Below, piece by piece: positions 1 through 6,608 of a stretch of 8,827 nt of DNA. The stretch spans positions 1 to 8,827 of the forward strand of contig JACNKY010000179.1 in assembly GCA_014381795.1 (NCBI GenBank), read 5' to 3'. Below the pieces are notes generated by a model. It was not told the DNA's origin and did no database searches. It saw only the letters and a list, made by a program, of their open reading frames with translations. A program made the translations under genes and the position numbers. This stretch comes from Pseudomonadota bacterium. Its GTDB lineage: Bacteria; SAR324; NAC60-12. The first letter of the stretch is position 1; the number at the start of each line of letters is the position of its first letter.

Positions 1-1431
1 GCTCAGTCTATGCCGCATTACTCTTATTTGATTCCAGTATTGGTGTTTTTTGGAGTAGGTGATCATGCAGCAGCAATTGCAACAATCATTTTTGCAACCC
101 CACCAATGGTGCGTCTTACTATGTTGGGGCTTAAAAGGGTGTCTCCGGAAGTTCTGGAAGCTGGTATGATGAGCGGTTGTAACAATTTTCAGCTGATGTT
201 TAAGGTGTTAGTTCCAACTGCAAGACGTGATATTTTAATTGGGGTAAACCAAGTGATTATGCAGTGCTTAGCAATGACTGTGATTGCATCTTTTATAGGA
301 GCACAAGGCCTAGGTTCTAACTTAATGGTGGCACTAAATTCTCTTAAAGTCGGAGAAGGACTTGAAATAGGACTTTGTATTGTATTAATAGCTGTTCTGT
401 TAGATAAATTGTCTTTAGCCTGGGCAAATAAACAAAAAAATTATTTTACAGATCTTACTTTTTTTGTGAGGTATAGATATTCATTGATTTTCCTTCTTAT
501 ATTTTTAGTAGGCATTTTATTAGCATATTTTGGCAGTTTCTTTTTTAAAGAAGGTTTTAATTACTTATATATAGTTCCCCATAACAAAGGCATAACAACA
601 GCACACTTTTGGCAAGCAGGGGTTGATTGGATATGGGATAACTTTTTCTACATATTAAATGGTTTTAATGTATTTCTAATTGTACAAGTTTTGGTTCCTA
701 TGAAAAATGCTTACCTTGGTATGCCTGTAGCCGCAACGTTTTTTTTAATGATGGGAATAGGATATATATTTTCTGGAATTAGGACATCACTTATAGTTGG
801 AGGATTTTTGTTATTTATTGCTTTTTCTGAATATTGGGATAGAGCTCTAATTACAGCCTATATGGCATCATTTGCAGTCATTGTCTCTGTTTTTATTGGT
901 ATAACAGTTGGGACTTTATGTGCTAAAAACAAGCTCGCTAGTAAAGTAATTTTATTTGTTTGTGATTTCCTTCAAACGTTCCCCTCTTTTATTTATTTGA
1001 TCCCAGTAATTATGCTTTTTGGAGTCACAGATACATCTGTGATAATTGCTGCAGTAGTTTATGCAACTATTCCTGCTACCCGTTACACAGTGGAGGGGCT
1101 AAAAAGTGTTCCACCAGCTTTACATGACGCAGGATCGATGTCAGGTGTTTCAAGTTTTCAAAGGTGGATTTCAATTGAATTACCACTTGCTTTTCCACAC
1201 ATTATGTTAGGTGTGAATCAAACTGTTATTTTTACATTATTTATGGTGATAATTGGTGCCTTTATTGGTACTACTGATTTAGGTCAATTAATTTTGGGTG
1301 CTATATCTAAAGCACAAGGTACAGGGATTGGACTTACATTAGGACTTTGTGTCGCCTTTATCGGACTCGCGGTAGATCAGATTATCCGAACATGGGCAAA
1401 TGAAAGAAAAAAAATATTAGGATTAGCTTAA
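1..1431 (+). CDS. proW: Glycine betaine/proline-type ABC transporter permease, two fused permease domains, 5'-truncated
   Basis: Inner-membrane subunit of a ProU/OpuA-type importer, which moves betaine-like osmolytes using a separate ATPase and binding protein. The frame is open at base 1 (Ala-Gln-Ser precede the first Met at base 10), so the gene starts outside the window and that Met is internal. Two homologous binding-protein-dependent permease domains are visible. Counting from that Met, the first is the C-terminal half of a domain (about 1-140), with its EAA loop at 50-70 (EAG...G). The second (about 150-473) has its own N-terminal helices and an EAA loop near 373-392 (DAG...G). The stretches YLIPV-x3-FGV and GVNQ occur in both halves. 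A single-domain ProW is much shorter, so the full protein is a tandem fusion. The gene is AT-rich, especially bases 430-960. The substrate is inferred from family resemblance. It ends 10 bases from the convergent small gene. Confidence 0.88.
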   Translation, partial: AQSMPHYSYLIPVLVFFGVGDHAAAIATIIFATPPMVRLTMLGLKRVSPEVLEAGMMSGCNNFQLMFKVLVPTARRDILIGVNQVIMQCLAMTVIASFIGAQGLGSNLMVALNSLKVGEGLEIGLCIVLIAVLLDKLSLAWANKQKNYFTDLTFFVRYRYSLIFLLIFLVGILLAYFGSFFFKEGFNYLYIVPHNKGITTAHFWQAGVDWIWDNFFYILNGFNVFLIVQVLVPMKNAYLGMPVAATFFLMMGIGYIFSGIRTSLIVGGFLLFIAFSEYWDRALITAYMASFAVIVSVFIGITVGTLCAKNKLASKVILFVCDFLQTFPSFIYLIPVIMLFGVTDTSVIIAAVVYATIPATRYTVEGLKSVPPALHDAGSMSGVSSFQRWISIELPLAFPHIMLGVNQTVIFTLFMVIIGAFIGTTDLGQLILGAISKAQGTGIGLTLGLCVAFIGLAVDQIIRTWANERKKILGLA

Positions 1432-1441
1432 CTGAGAATTA

Positions 1442-1621
1442 CTATTTTTGAGAATTACGGCGAGCCAGAATTGGAATCAGCCACAAGAAGCAGGCAAAAG
1501 TCCAGATGATACTACCGATAACTGAAAGATAATCTCCGCTGCGGATGCCTGCCACGATGAAAAATATTCCTGAAATGATGAAGCAGATCAGACCCGCCAG
1601 TTCTAGATAAAAATATTTCAT
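1442..1621 (-). CDS. Small two-helix membrane protein, 59 residues, function unknown
   Basis: An uninterrupted frame starts with ATG at 1621 and ends with TAG at 1442-1444. The product begins MKYFYLELAGLICFIISG. It has two hydrophobic segments, about residues 6-26 and 32-52, joined by a short polar turn (RSGDY). It ends in a basic, polar tail (ARRNSQK), as expected for a small inner-membrane hairpin with both ends in the cytoplasm. It lies 12 bases downstream of the rarD stop on the same strand, so it is probably the last gene of that transcript. No clear Shine-Dalgarno sequence is visible, and coupling to rarD could explain this. Its 3' end is only 10 bases from the 3' end of the convergent permease. 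The amino-acid pattern resembles short membrane proteins I have seen as unnamed hypotheticals, but I do not recognise a family. Coding status is supported by composition and context, not by comparison. Confidence 0.68.
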   Translation of the reverse strand: MKYFYLELAGLICFIISGIFFIVAGIRSGDYLSVIGSIIWTFACFLWLIPILARRNSQK

Positions 1622-1633
1622 TGCTATTTGTGT

Positions 1634-2533
1634 TTAAGTGCTGCTTTGTTGCTGAAAAGCGTTAAAGGAATAGACGAGCAGTCCTGCCCAAATCAATCCA
1701 AAGGTGACAGCATGAGTTGAAGTAAAAGGTTCATTGTAAAGATAGATTCCAATCACAAGTTGGATAGATGGAGTCAAATATTGTATAAAACCCATTGTTG
1801 AATAACGTAGTCGTTTGCCTGCATTAGTGAACCACAACAGTGGTAGTGAAGTTACTACTCCTGCGCCTATTAATAAAAAATCTGTTTTCCACACATTTCC
1901 AAAAGATCCCGTTCCGTCAATTTCCCAAAACACGATTAAAACTGCAGCCAAAGGTGCAAGTAAAGCAGTTTCCATTAAAAGTCCCACCAAAGGTTTTACA
2001 GGTATCATTTTGCGGAATAATCCGTAAAAAGAAAAGGTGAAGGCTAAAGAAAGTGCAATCCATGGTAGTGAACCAAAATTCCAGAGAAAATTCAAGACTC
2101 CTAAAGCAGCAAAACCCACCGCTACAATTTGCCAAATATTTAAACTTTCTTTCAAAAAGACTGCACCCAGCAAGATTACCAACAGTGGATTGATAAAATA
2201 ACCTAAACTTGATTCAATAACCTGGTTTGTGTTTACTCCATAAATAAAAACAAACCAGTTGCAGCCCAACAGTGTTGCTGTACCAAGCAGCATCAAGATG
2301 TATTTTGGCGAATGAAATAATTGGCGGAATTCTCCTAAACGTTTCTGTATCGCCAGCAAAGCTAAGAGAAAAAACACAGACCAGACCATGCGGTGAGTCA
2401 ATATTTGCATCGATGGAACAGTATCGAGAAATTTCCAGTAAATGGGAAGAAAGCCCCATGACACATAAGCCAACAGGGCATACTCTACTCCGGATCTGGT
2501 TTCAGAATGTTGGGATTGAAATAAGCTGATCAA
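1634..2533 (-). CDS. rarD: RarD-type EamA-family (DMT superfamily) transporter
   Basis: Polytopic inner-membrane protein of the drug/metabolite transporter superfamily, 299 residues, the usual length for RarD. About ten hydrophobic helices form two EamA-like halves. RarD-typical stretches are WGFLPIYWK (26-34), THRMVWS (46-52), ESSLGYFINPL (107-117) and RLRYSTMGFIQYLTP (241-255). The substrate of RarD is not firmly known; the name comes from a chloramphenicol-sensitivity phenotype in related proteins. The frame has no ATG before residue 42, inside the protein. The only ordinary start that keeps the first helix is TTG at 2531-2533, and it has no obvious Shine-Dalgarno sequence. A stop lies upstream in frame near 2608. 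It sits 131 bases downstream of the histidine kinase on the same strand and may be read from it or from its own promoter, since a weak terminator-like hairpin lies between them. Confidence 0.9.
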   Translation of the reverse strand: MISLFQSQHSETRSGVEYALLAYVSWGFLPIYWKFLDTVPSMQILTHRMVWSVFFLLALLAIQKRLGEFRQLFHSPKYILMLLGTATLLGCNWFVFIYGVNTNQVIESSLGYFINPLLVILLGAVFLKESLNIWQIVAVGFAALGVLNFLWNFGSLPWIALSLAFTFSFYGLFRKMIPVKPLVGLLMETALLAPLAAVLIVFWEIDGTGSFGNVWKTDFLLIGAGVVTSLPLLWFTNAGKRLRYSTMGFIQYLTPSIQLVIGIYLYNEPFTSTHAVTFGLIWAGLLVYSFNAFQQQSST

Positions 2534-2572
2534 GTTAAACTGTTTTTGCTTTGAGGTTTGTGGTTTAAGTGT

Positions 2573-2600
2573 AAAAATGCAAATCCCTCTACGAGAGAAA
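2573..2600 (-). terminator. Weak candidate intrinsic terminator after the histidine kinase
   Basis: Read on the minus strand, TTTCTCT, loop CGT and AGAGGGA (2600 to 2584) can pair as a 7-bp stem with two G-U pairs. TTT, GCA and TTTTT follow (2583-2573). It lies 65 bases past the kinase stop and 40 bases before the rarD start, so it could reduce read-through into rarD. The stem is short and the U-tract is interrupted, so this is a candidate only. Confidence 0.3.
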
Positions 2601-2664
2601 GGGCAAATTTAAGATTCTGACTTTTTCAATAGTTAATAAAATATGCTGTTTCAGCTATTTCGTT

Positions 2665-4254
2665 TCAGGATACTGGAAAGTGAAGAGTGAAGATGCTGCC
2701 CTCTGCGATTGTGCTTTTCAGCGATACTGTACCATCGAGTAATTCCATCAAACTCTGCACGAGAGTAAGTCCGAGTCCAGTGCCCTTTTGAGGTGCATTT
2801 CCGGCAACTTTAACTTGGTGAAATACTTTAAAAATATGCTGTTGCTGTTCTTCACTCATGCCGCAACCGGAATCTTTAACAGCTACGTCAATTCCGCTTT
2901 CGTCTTGAGTACAACGGATTTCAATACGCCCTTCTGGCTCAGTAAATTTAATCGCGTTAGCAAGTATATTTATTAAAACTTGACGTACCTTGCCGGCATC
3001 AGAAAACAACAGGAACTGTTGATCATGCTGAAAAATAAGCTCATGTTCTATAGACTTTTCCTGCAGTAAAGGTTCAAGCCCTTCCATTACATCCTGCAGC
3101 AAATTTTCTAACTGAAAATTATTCTGCTGAATTTCCATCTGACCTGCTTCAATTTTAGAAAGATCGAGCAGTGAGTTGATCAATTCCAGCAAATGTCGTC
3201 CACTTTTTAATATCCTGCCTAGACGGTCAGTTTGATAAGCAGAAAGTTTCTCATCCCCTATTGATTCCAGTAAAACTTCTGTAAATCCGATGATAGCATT
3301 CAGCGGTGTTCGCAGTTCATGTGACATATTGGTCAGGTACATACCCTTGGCACGGCTGGCTTCATCAAGTTGACGATTTGAAGATTCTAGCAATTCAGTA
3401 CGTTCCCGGATGACGTCTTCCATTAGCTGGAAAATTTCAGTCAGTTTTTGGACTTCATCCTCATTTTCGGAAAAATCTTCTACGCTTACAGCAGAATTTA
3501 AAGCAGGACTGCGGCTTTCACGTTGCTGTTCATTAATAACCTGCTGAACTTCACTTCTCAATTGTCTCAGCGGAGCAGAGATTCGTTTTGCGAAAAATAA
3601 GGCTAAAACCAAAACCAACAGCAAAACTACTGAAGCAACGATCCAAATCCAAATTCCAAGTCCGGATAAACCCTGCTGCAGTTCGGAAGCCTGCTGCCGC
3701 GCAAAATTGGTTTGCCAGCGTACCATGATTTCAACCTGCCTGCTGATCTTTAAAACCAGCGGCCACTCCTCGGTCGACCATTCAAGCAACGCTGTTTCAG
3801 AGTTGTTGTTTTGAACTTTAGTATTTGCTTTTTGCTGGAGATTTTCGAGAGACAAAATCATCAGCCGTAAATCATAAAAAGCACGCCGTTCAACCGAACG
3901 TTCTCCTTCCCACACACGTGACTTTTTATAAAGCAGACCTAATTGTTCGAAAGCTGGATGTATCTCATTTTTCCACGTCAGCTCACGTTGCTTGAGAAAC
4001 TTATCATCAGCACTTTCCAACCATGCCTTTTGTACCCATGTTGCACGATGTACTGCATTGTTAAGTGTAAACCATTTAATGGAAACAGCAGGTAGATCAC
4101 GATGCTGTTCCAAGGCTCGGTTTTGTTCCAATGTCAGCCAATACAGGGCAAAAAATCCCAACAATGTTATTGCTGCACAGACCGCGACAACCAGCAAAAT
4201 TTTGTGGCCTAAACTTTGGAACATATGCTGTTGTATTATGAAAATATAATCCAT
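2665..4254 (-). CDS. Membrane-bound sensor histidine kinase (TM - periplasmic helical sensor - TM - HAMP - HisKA - HATPase_c)
   Basis: Two-component sensor kinase, 529 residues. Helix 1 is about 18-41 and helix 2 about 200-222. Between them is a mostly helical, Trp- and Glu-rich periplasmic domain (about 42-199), possibly a four-helix-bundle sensor of the chemoreceptor kind; I see no named ligand motif. HAMP follows (about 223-290; Pro228, DEV near 266), then a coiled linker. The H-box SHELRTPLNAIIGF carries the phospho-acceptor His312. The N-box has Asn429 and Asn433, the G1 box is DSGCGM (461-466), the F-box lies near 475-478, and the G2 box is GTGLGL (491-496). All catalytic boxes look intact. 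There is no receiver domain, and no response regulator is encoded in the window. Start: ATG at 4254, or ATG at 4224 (residue 11, just before helix 1). Neither has a Shine-Dalgarno sequence. The later start would put the upstream motif (4269-4288) at a distance similar to that at the hemerythrin gene. It lies 103 bases downstream of the NnrS-like gene. Confidence 0.93.
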   Translation of the reverse strand: MDYIFIIQQHMFQSLGHKILLVVAVCAAITLLGFFALYWLTLEQNRALEQHRDLPAVSIKWFTLNNAVHRATWVQKAWLESADDKFLKQRELTWKNEIHPAFEQLGLLYKKSRVWEGERSVERRAFYDLRLMILSLENLQQKANTKVQNNNSETALLEWSTEEWPLVLKISRQVEIMVRWQTNFARQQASELQQGLSGLGIWIWIVASVVLLLVLVLALFFAKRISAPLRQLRSEVQQVINEQQRESRSPALNSAVSVEDFSENEDEVQKLTEIFQLMEDVIRERTELLESSNRQLDEASRAKGMYLTNMSHELRTPLNAIIGFTEVLLESIGDEKLSAYQTDRLGRILKSGRHLLELINSLLDLSKIEAGQMEIQQNNFQLENLLQDVMEGLEPLLQEKSIEHELIFQHDQQFLLFSDAGKVRQVLINILANAIKFTEPEGRIEIRCTQDESGIDVAVKDSGCGMSEEQQQHIFKVFHQVKVAGNAPQKGTGLGLTLVQSLMELLDGTVSLKSTIAEGSIFTLHFPVS

Positions 4255-4265
4255 GAAATGGCTGC

Positions 4266-4302
4266 TAGCTTTTATAAGCTAAATCAACCCCTACCTAAAT
4301 CA
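4266..4302 (-). promoter_or_regulatory. Palindrome and direct repeats just upstream of the kinase gene
   Basis: On the + strand TAGCTT-TTAT-AAGCTA (4266-4281) is a perfect inverted repeat with 6-bp arms. CTAAATCA occurs twice (4279-4286 and 4295-4302), 16 bases apart start to start. Bases 4269-4288 match the two-part motif upstream of the hemerythrin gene (CTTTTA-N5-TAAATCAAC). The minus strand carries TATAAA inside the palindrome, a possible -10 element, but no well-spaced -35 is visible. Binding of a regulator here is inferred. Confidence 0.35.
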
Positions 4303-4357
4303 GCAATCCGGAAATGAAAATGTGTTAGTAGATTTTACAGTTTCACCATCATCATTA

Positions 4358-5629
4358 TTAATCATTTGTCACCGGTTTCTGCCGAAATGCAAAAATCAGG
4401 TTTAGGACAAGCCAGCCTGATGATGTCAGCCAGAAAATTGCTCCTGCACGGACAAGCCAGTCAATTTGTAAAAGCGCACCTGGTAATAAAGTCAGCATTG
4501 CCAGTGCAGCCTGTAGTAATTGTCCGGATGTTCGTTTTGCCGGCAAAATTTCTTTGAGCAAAGGAACCTTCACTTTTCCGACCAAAGTGCTGAAACGGTG
4601 AAACCAAATTAAAAACGGTACAATTTTGTATAACATCCCGTTGGTGATTGTTGCCGCAAAACCCATTAAAAACAGCAGCCCAAAAGCAAAAGTCAGCCGT
4701 TCATCAGGCCAGAATAAATGTACGGACAGACAGAGCAATGACAGTGGAAAAGCGAGCAGGCCTATTTGCCAAAAACGCAAAGTGGCATCCACGACTTTTC
4801 GTTTGCGTTTAAGCAACATCTGCCAGACAGTTAGAGTAAATATTATACTTGCCGTTACTCCCGGCAGCATCGCTGTGAAGAGCAATACTGAACCTGCTGA
4901 GTTTAAGAGCATGACTGAAACAGCGGCTAAACTAAACATTCCGGCACGTAAAATCCAGATCGCACGCTTTTCCGGAAAAGGACTGGAAAGGTAAAACATC
5001 GGAATTATGTGAAATCCAACTCCAATAATCAATCCGCCAATTCCTCCGGACAGTGCCAAAGTCACATGCAGGTTTTTGACGATCGAACGTTCAATCAGCG
5101 GTGGCCACAATCCAGTAATTGCGCCAATCTCGAGCACACCAAGTGACACTGCGAGTGCCAGTGATATCAGTGAAATGCGCATGGCAACTACCACAGGACG
5201 ATTTGCCTTTACCCGGAAAAGTGCTGTCAGCAGTTGTGTGAGGAAAACTGTGAAGGCAAGCAATAACGCTGCGATTGCAACTGGAAACAACAACGGAGAA
5301 ATTAGTAATAATCCTCCCGCCAAGGCCAAAATACCGATGATCATGAAAAAATGTACTACGCGTGATAACGCGATCCACGGAACTTGACCTCCTGCCAGAA
5401 CCGGAACAAGCTGATAAAAAGCACCCATCATTATCATCATGACCCAGCCTAAAGTTATCAGGTGGGTTAAGGCAATAGTTTCAAAATGCCAACTACTGCT
5501 GAAAACTAAAACTCCCCGGTATAGTATCAGACTTCCTGCCAGTAAACCGAACACCGGAGCCGTAAGGAAAAAACGAAAAGGAATATCTTCAGGCGGGGCT
5601 TGGTCCAGACTCAGTCCGGAAGATCTCAT
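4358..5629 (-). CDS. NnrS/heme-copper-oxidase subunit I-like 12-helix membrane protein
   Basis: Polytopic inner-membrane protein with about 12 hydrophobic helices, 423 residues from the chosen start. The next figures count from the upstream GTG at 5650; subtract 7 for the ATG form. A Gly-x2-aromatic-x2-Val/Ile-Pro motif recurs at the ends of helices 2, 6 and 10: MGAFYQLVP (75-83), IGVGFHIIP (209-217) and NGMLYKIVP (337-345). His63, His195 and His214 lie in helices 2 and 6, and His351 just after helix 10. The N-terminal PFRFFL and the His/Gly/Pro pattern recall NnrS and related oxidase-like proteins tied to nitric oxide or microaerobic respiration. Heme or metal binding is not proven, and the paired histidines of true oxidases are absent. 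Start: ATG at 5629 is preceded by AGGAGGT and overlaps the DUF2249 stop as ATGA, so I prefer it to the GTG. The coupling suggests joint function with DUF2249 and hemerythrin. Confidence 0.72.
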   Translation of the reverse strand: MRSSGLSLDQAPPEDIPFRFFLTAPVFGLLAGSLILYRGVLVFSSSWHFETIALTHLITLGWVMMIMMGAFYQLVPVLAGGQVPWIALSRVVHFFMIIGILALAGGLLLISPLLFPVAIAALLLAFTVFLTQLLTALFRVKANRPVVVAMRISLISLALAVSLGVLEIGAITGLWPPLIERSIVKNLHVTLALSGGIGGLIIGVGFHIIPMFYLSSPFPEKRAIWILRAGMFSLAAVSVMLLNSAGSVLLFTAMLPGVTASIIFTLTVWQMLLKRKRKVVDATLRFWQIGLLAFPLSLLCLSVHLFWPDERLTFAFGLLFLMGFAATITNGMLYKIVPFLIWFHRFSTLVGKVKVPLLKEILPAKRTSGQLLQAALAMLTLLPGALLQIDWLVRAGAIFWLTSSGWLVLNLIFAFRQKPVTND

Positions 5630-5877
5630 TGGACCTCCTGCCAAATCCACAATTCAATTGAACCATCTTCAAACTTATCCAGATGGGTCAGCATTCCGCG
5701 TTCTTCAAGCAGAGGAAACAACGGACGTGGAGCTTGCCGATGAAGCATTTTCAGCACCTCCGTTTTTTGCAGTTTGTCAACTGCCTCCAGCACCACAACC
5801 ATCGGTTCCGGAGGTTCAAGTTCGCGGCAATCCACCGTGATGATGGAGTGTCCGCCTGGCACAGAATCAGGAATCAT
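5626..5877 (-). CDS. DUF2249 (TusA-like fold) domain protein
   Basis: An 83-residue cytoplasmic protein that is essentially one DUF2249 domain. The diagnostic N-terminal stretch is VDCRELEPPEP (15-25). HRQAPRPLFPLLEERG (46-61) is the conserved central part, and DGSIELWIW forms the last strand. The fold is TusA/SirA-like, but the CPxP that carries the catalytic Cys in TusA is replaced by PPEP, so sulfur transfer by the TusA route is unlikely. Cys17 is the only cysteine. DUF2249 proteins have no settled biochemical role; I recall them beside hemerythrin-like and respiratory or NO-related genes, as here. The ATG at 5877 follows the hemerythrin stop by five C residues and has no Shine-Dalgarno sequence, which suggests translational coupling. 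Its own TGA overlaps the next gene's ATG. An AGGAGGT inside its 3' end serves that next gene. Confidence 0.85.
   Translation of the reverse strand: MIPDSVPGGHSIITVDCRELEPPEPMVVVLEAVDKLQKTEVLKMLHRQAPRPLFPLLEERGMLTHLDKFEDGSIELWIWQEVQ
5633..5639 (-). promoter_or_regulatory. Shine-Dalgarno sequence that sets the start of the NnrS-like gene
   Basis: AGGAGGT on the minus strand lies inside the last codons of the DUF2249 gene, 3 bases before ATG 5629. With the ATGA stop/start overlap, it favours 5629 over the GTG at 5650, which sits upstream of this site. Confidence 0.7.
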
Positions 5878-5882
5878 GGGGG

Positions 5883-6320
5883 CTACTCGATGGCATCCAT
5901 TTTCTGGATTAAGTCCGGAACTTGAGCAGTTAATTGTTGATCGACCATTGGATAGAGCATACCCTCTTCCTTCATATTATGTTGCTGGATCAACATCAGC
6001 AGAGTTTCGCCTGCGCCAAGAGTAGTGTCAGGATCATCAATTTCAAGCGATTCCTGAATTTGAGCTAATATGCCGTTCATTTGAACATGCTCTGCGCGCA
6101 TAACCATTGTGGGGCCTTGAGTCATGCCTGTCGCTTCTTCAAACGCGGGAAACAAAATCGCTTCTTCCATCTCAAAATGCCTCCGCATTCCTGCTTCAAA
6201 AGCGAGCATCTTTTCCCGTCCTTTTTCAAAACTTCCTGAGAGTAACTCTGCTTCAGCATCTGCGTACAGTTGATCACAACGTGCATGATCTGCTGCCATA
6301 TATTCATTTATTGTCTGCAT
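5883..6320 (-). CDS. Hemerythrin-like (HHE) diiron protein
   Basis: A 145-residue soluble four-helix protein of the hemerythrin/HHE family, which binds a non-heme diiron centre. Members bind O2 or NO, or repair iron-sulfur centres. From the chosen start the ligands are in order: His12 (DHARCD), His48 and Glu52 (RRHFEMEE), His78 (AEHVQM), and His114 and Glu118 (QQHNMKEEGMLYPM). The stretch LFPAFEEATGM-x2-GPT is also typical. No helix is hydrophobic enough for the membrane, and there is no signal peptide, so it should be cytoplasmic. Start: ATG at 6320 is preceded by AAGGA with a 4-base spacer and gives the family-typical beginning. The longer reading from TTG at 6392 adds 24 unlike residues and has no ribosome site. 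It is the first gene of the unit with DUF2249 and the NnrS-like protein. Whether it senses, stores or detoxifies cannot be read from sequence. Confidence 0.88.
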   Translation of the reverse strand: MQTINEYMAADHARCDQLYADAEAELLSGSFEKGREKMLAFEAGMRRHFEMEEAILFPAFEEATGMTQGPTMVMRAEHVQMNGILAQIQESLEIDDPDTTLGAGETLLMLIQQHNMKEEGMLYPMVDQQLTAQVPDLIQKMDAIE

Positions 6321-6373
6321 CTTTTCCTTGGTTAATGTGTGAGCCTCCCAATGAAAAAGTTGATCGAAAATAA

Positions 6374-6400
6374 CTTTTACTGTATAAATCAACAGTGAAA
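6374..6400. promoter_or_regulatory. Inverted repeat and shared motif upstream of the hemerythrin gene, candidate operator
   Basis: TTTTACTGT (6375-6383) and ACAGTGAAA (6392-6400) are 9-base arms that match at 8 positions across an 8-base spacer. The repeat lies about 55-80 bases before the hemerythrin ATG, a usual place for an operator. Bases 6374-6393 also carry CTTTTA-N5-TAAATCAAC, which recurs upstream of the histidine kinase. It does not fit the FNR/Dnr, NorR or NsrR consensus well, so I do not name a regulator. Confidence 0.4.
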
Positions 6401-6608
6401 ATTAAAAATCAATCAGCTAAAATTAGAACATAATTGAGGTTCAAAATCGAGTGATTAGTCATTTTGGAAGCTATAATTTATTTAACAGAATCTCCGGAAG
6501 ATGAGATTTAAATGCTGAGTTGAACGAAGGATGGTACTATCTGCAGAAAACATTTTTAATGCAAAAAGGTAGCTTAAAACAAACAATACATCATTCAAAC
6601 TTTAAAGT

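Noticed and set aside
1433..1458. Direct repeat TGAGAATTAC, two copies at 1433-1442 and 1449-1458
   Set aside because: The copies are only ten bases long, do not form a hairpin, and partly lie in the end of the small gene. I see no sign of an attachment site or mobile element.
2641..2660. Mini-hairpin GCTG-TTT-CAGC just after the kinase stop
   Set aside because: A 4-bp stem is too weak to call a terminator.
5630..5650. GTG at 5650 as the start of the NnrS-like gene
   Set aside because: The seven extra residues are encoded by DNA that contains the AGGAGGT for ATG 5629, and the ATGA overlap fits the later start.
6360..6373. FNR/Dnr-like box TTGAT-CGAA-AATAA
   Set aside because: It matches only 8 of 10 consensus positions, with one good half-site. 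Its place would put the transcript start almost on the hemerythrin ATG.
6321..6392. TTG at 6392 as the start of the hemerythrin gene
   Set aside because: There is no ribosome site, the extra 24 residues do not match the family, and ATG 6320 has AAGGA at a usable distance.
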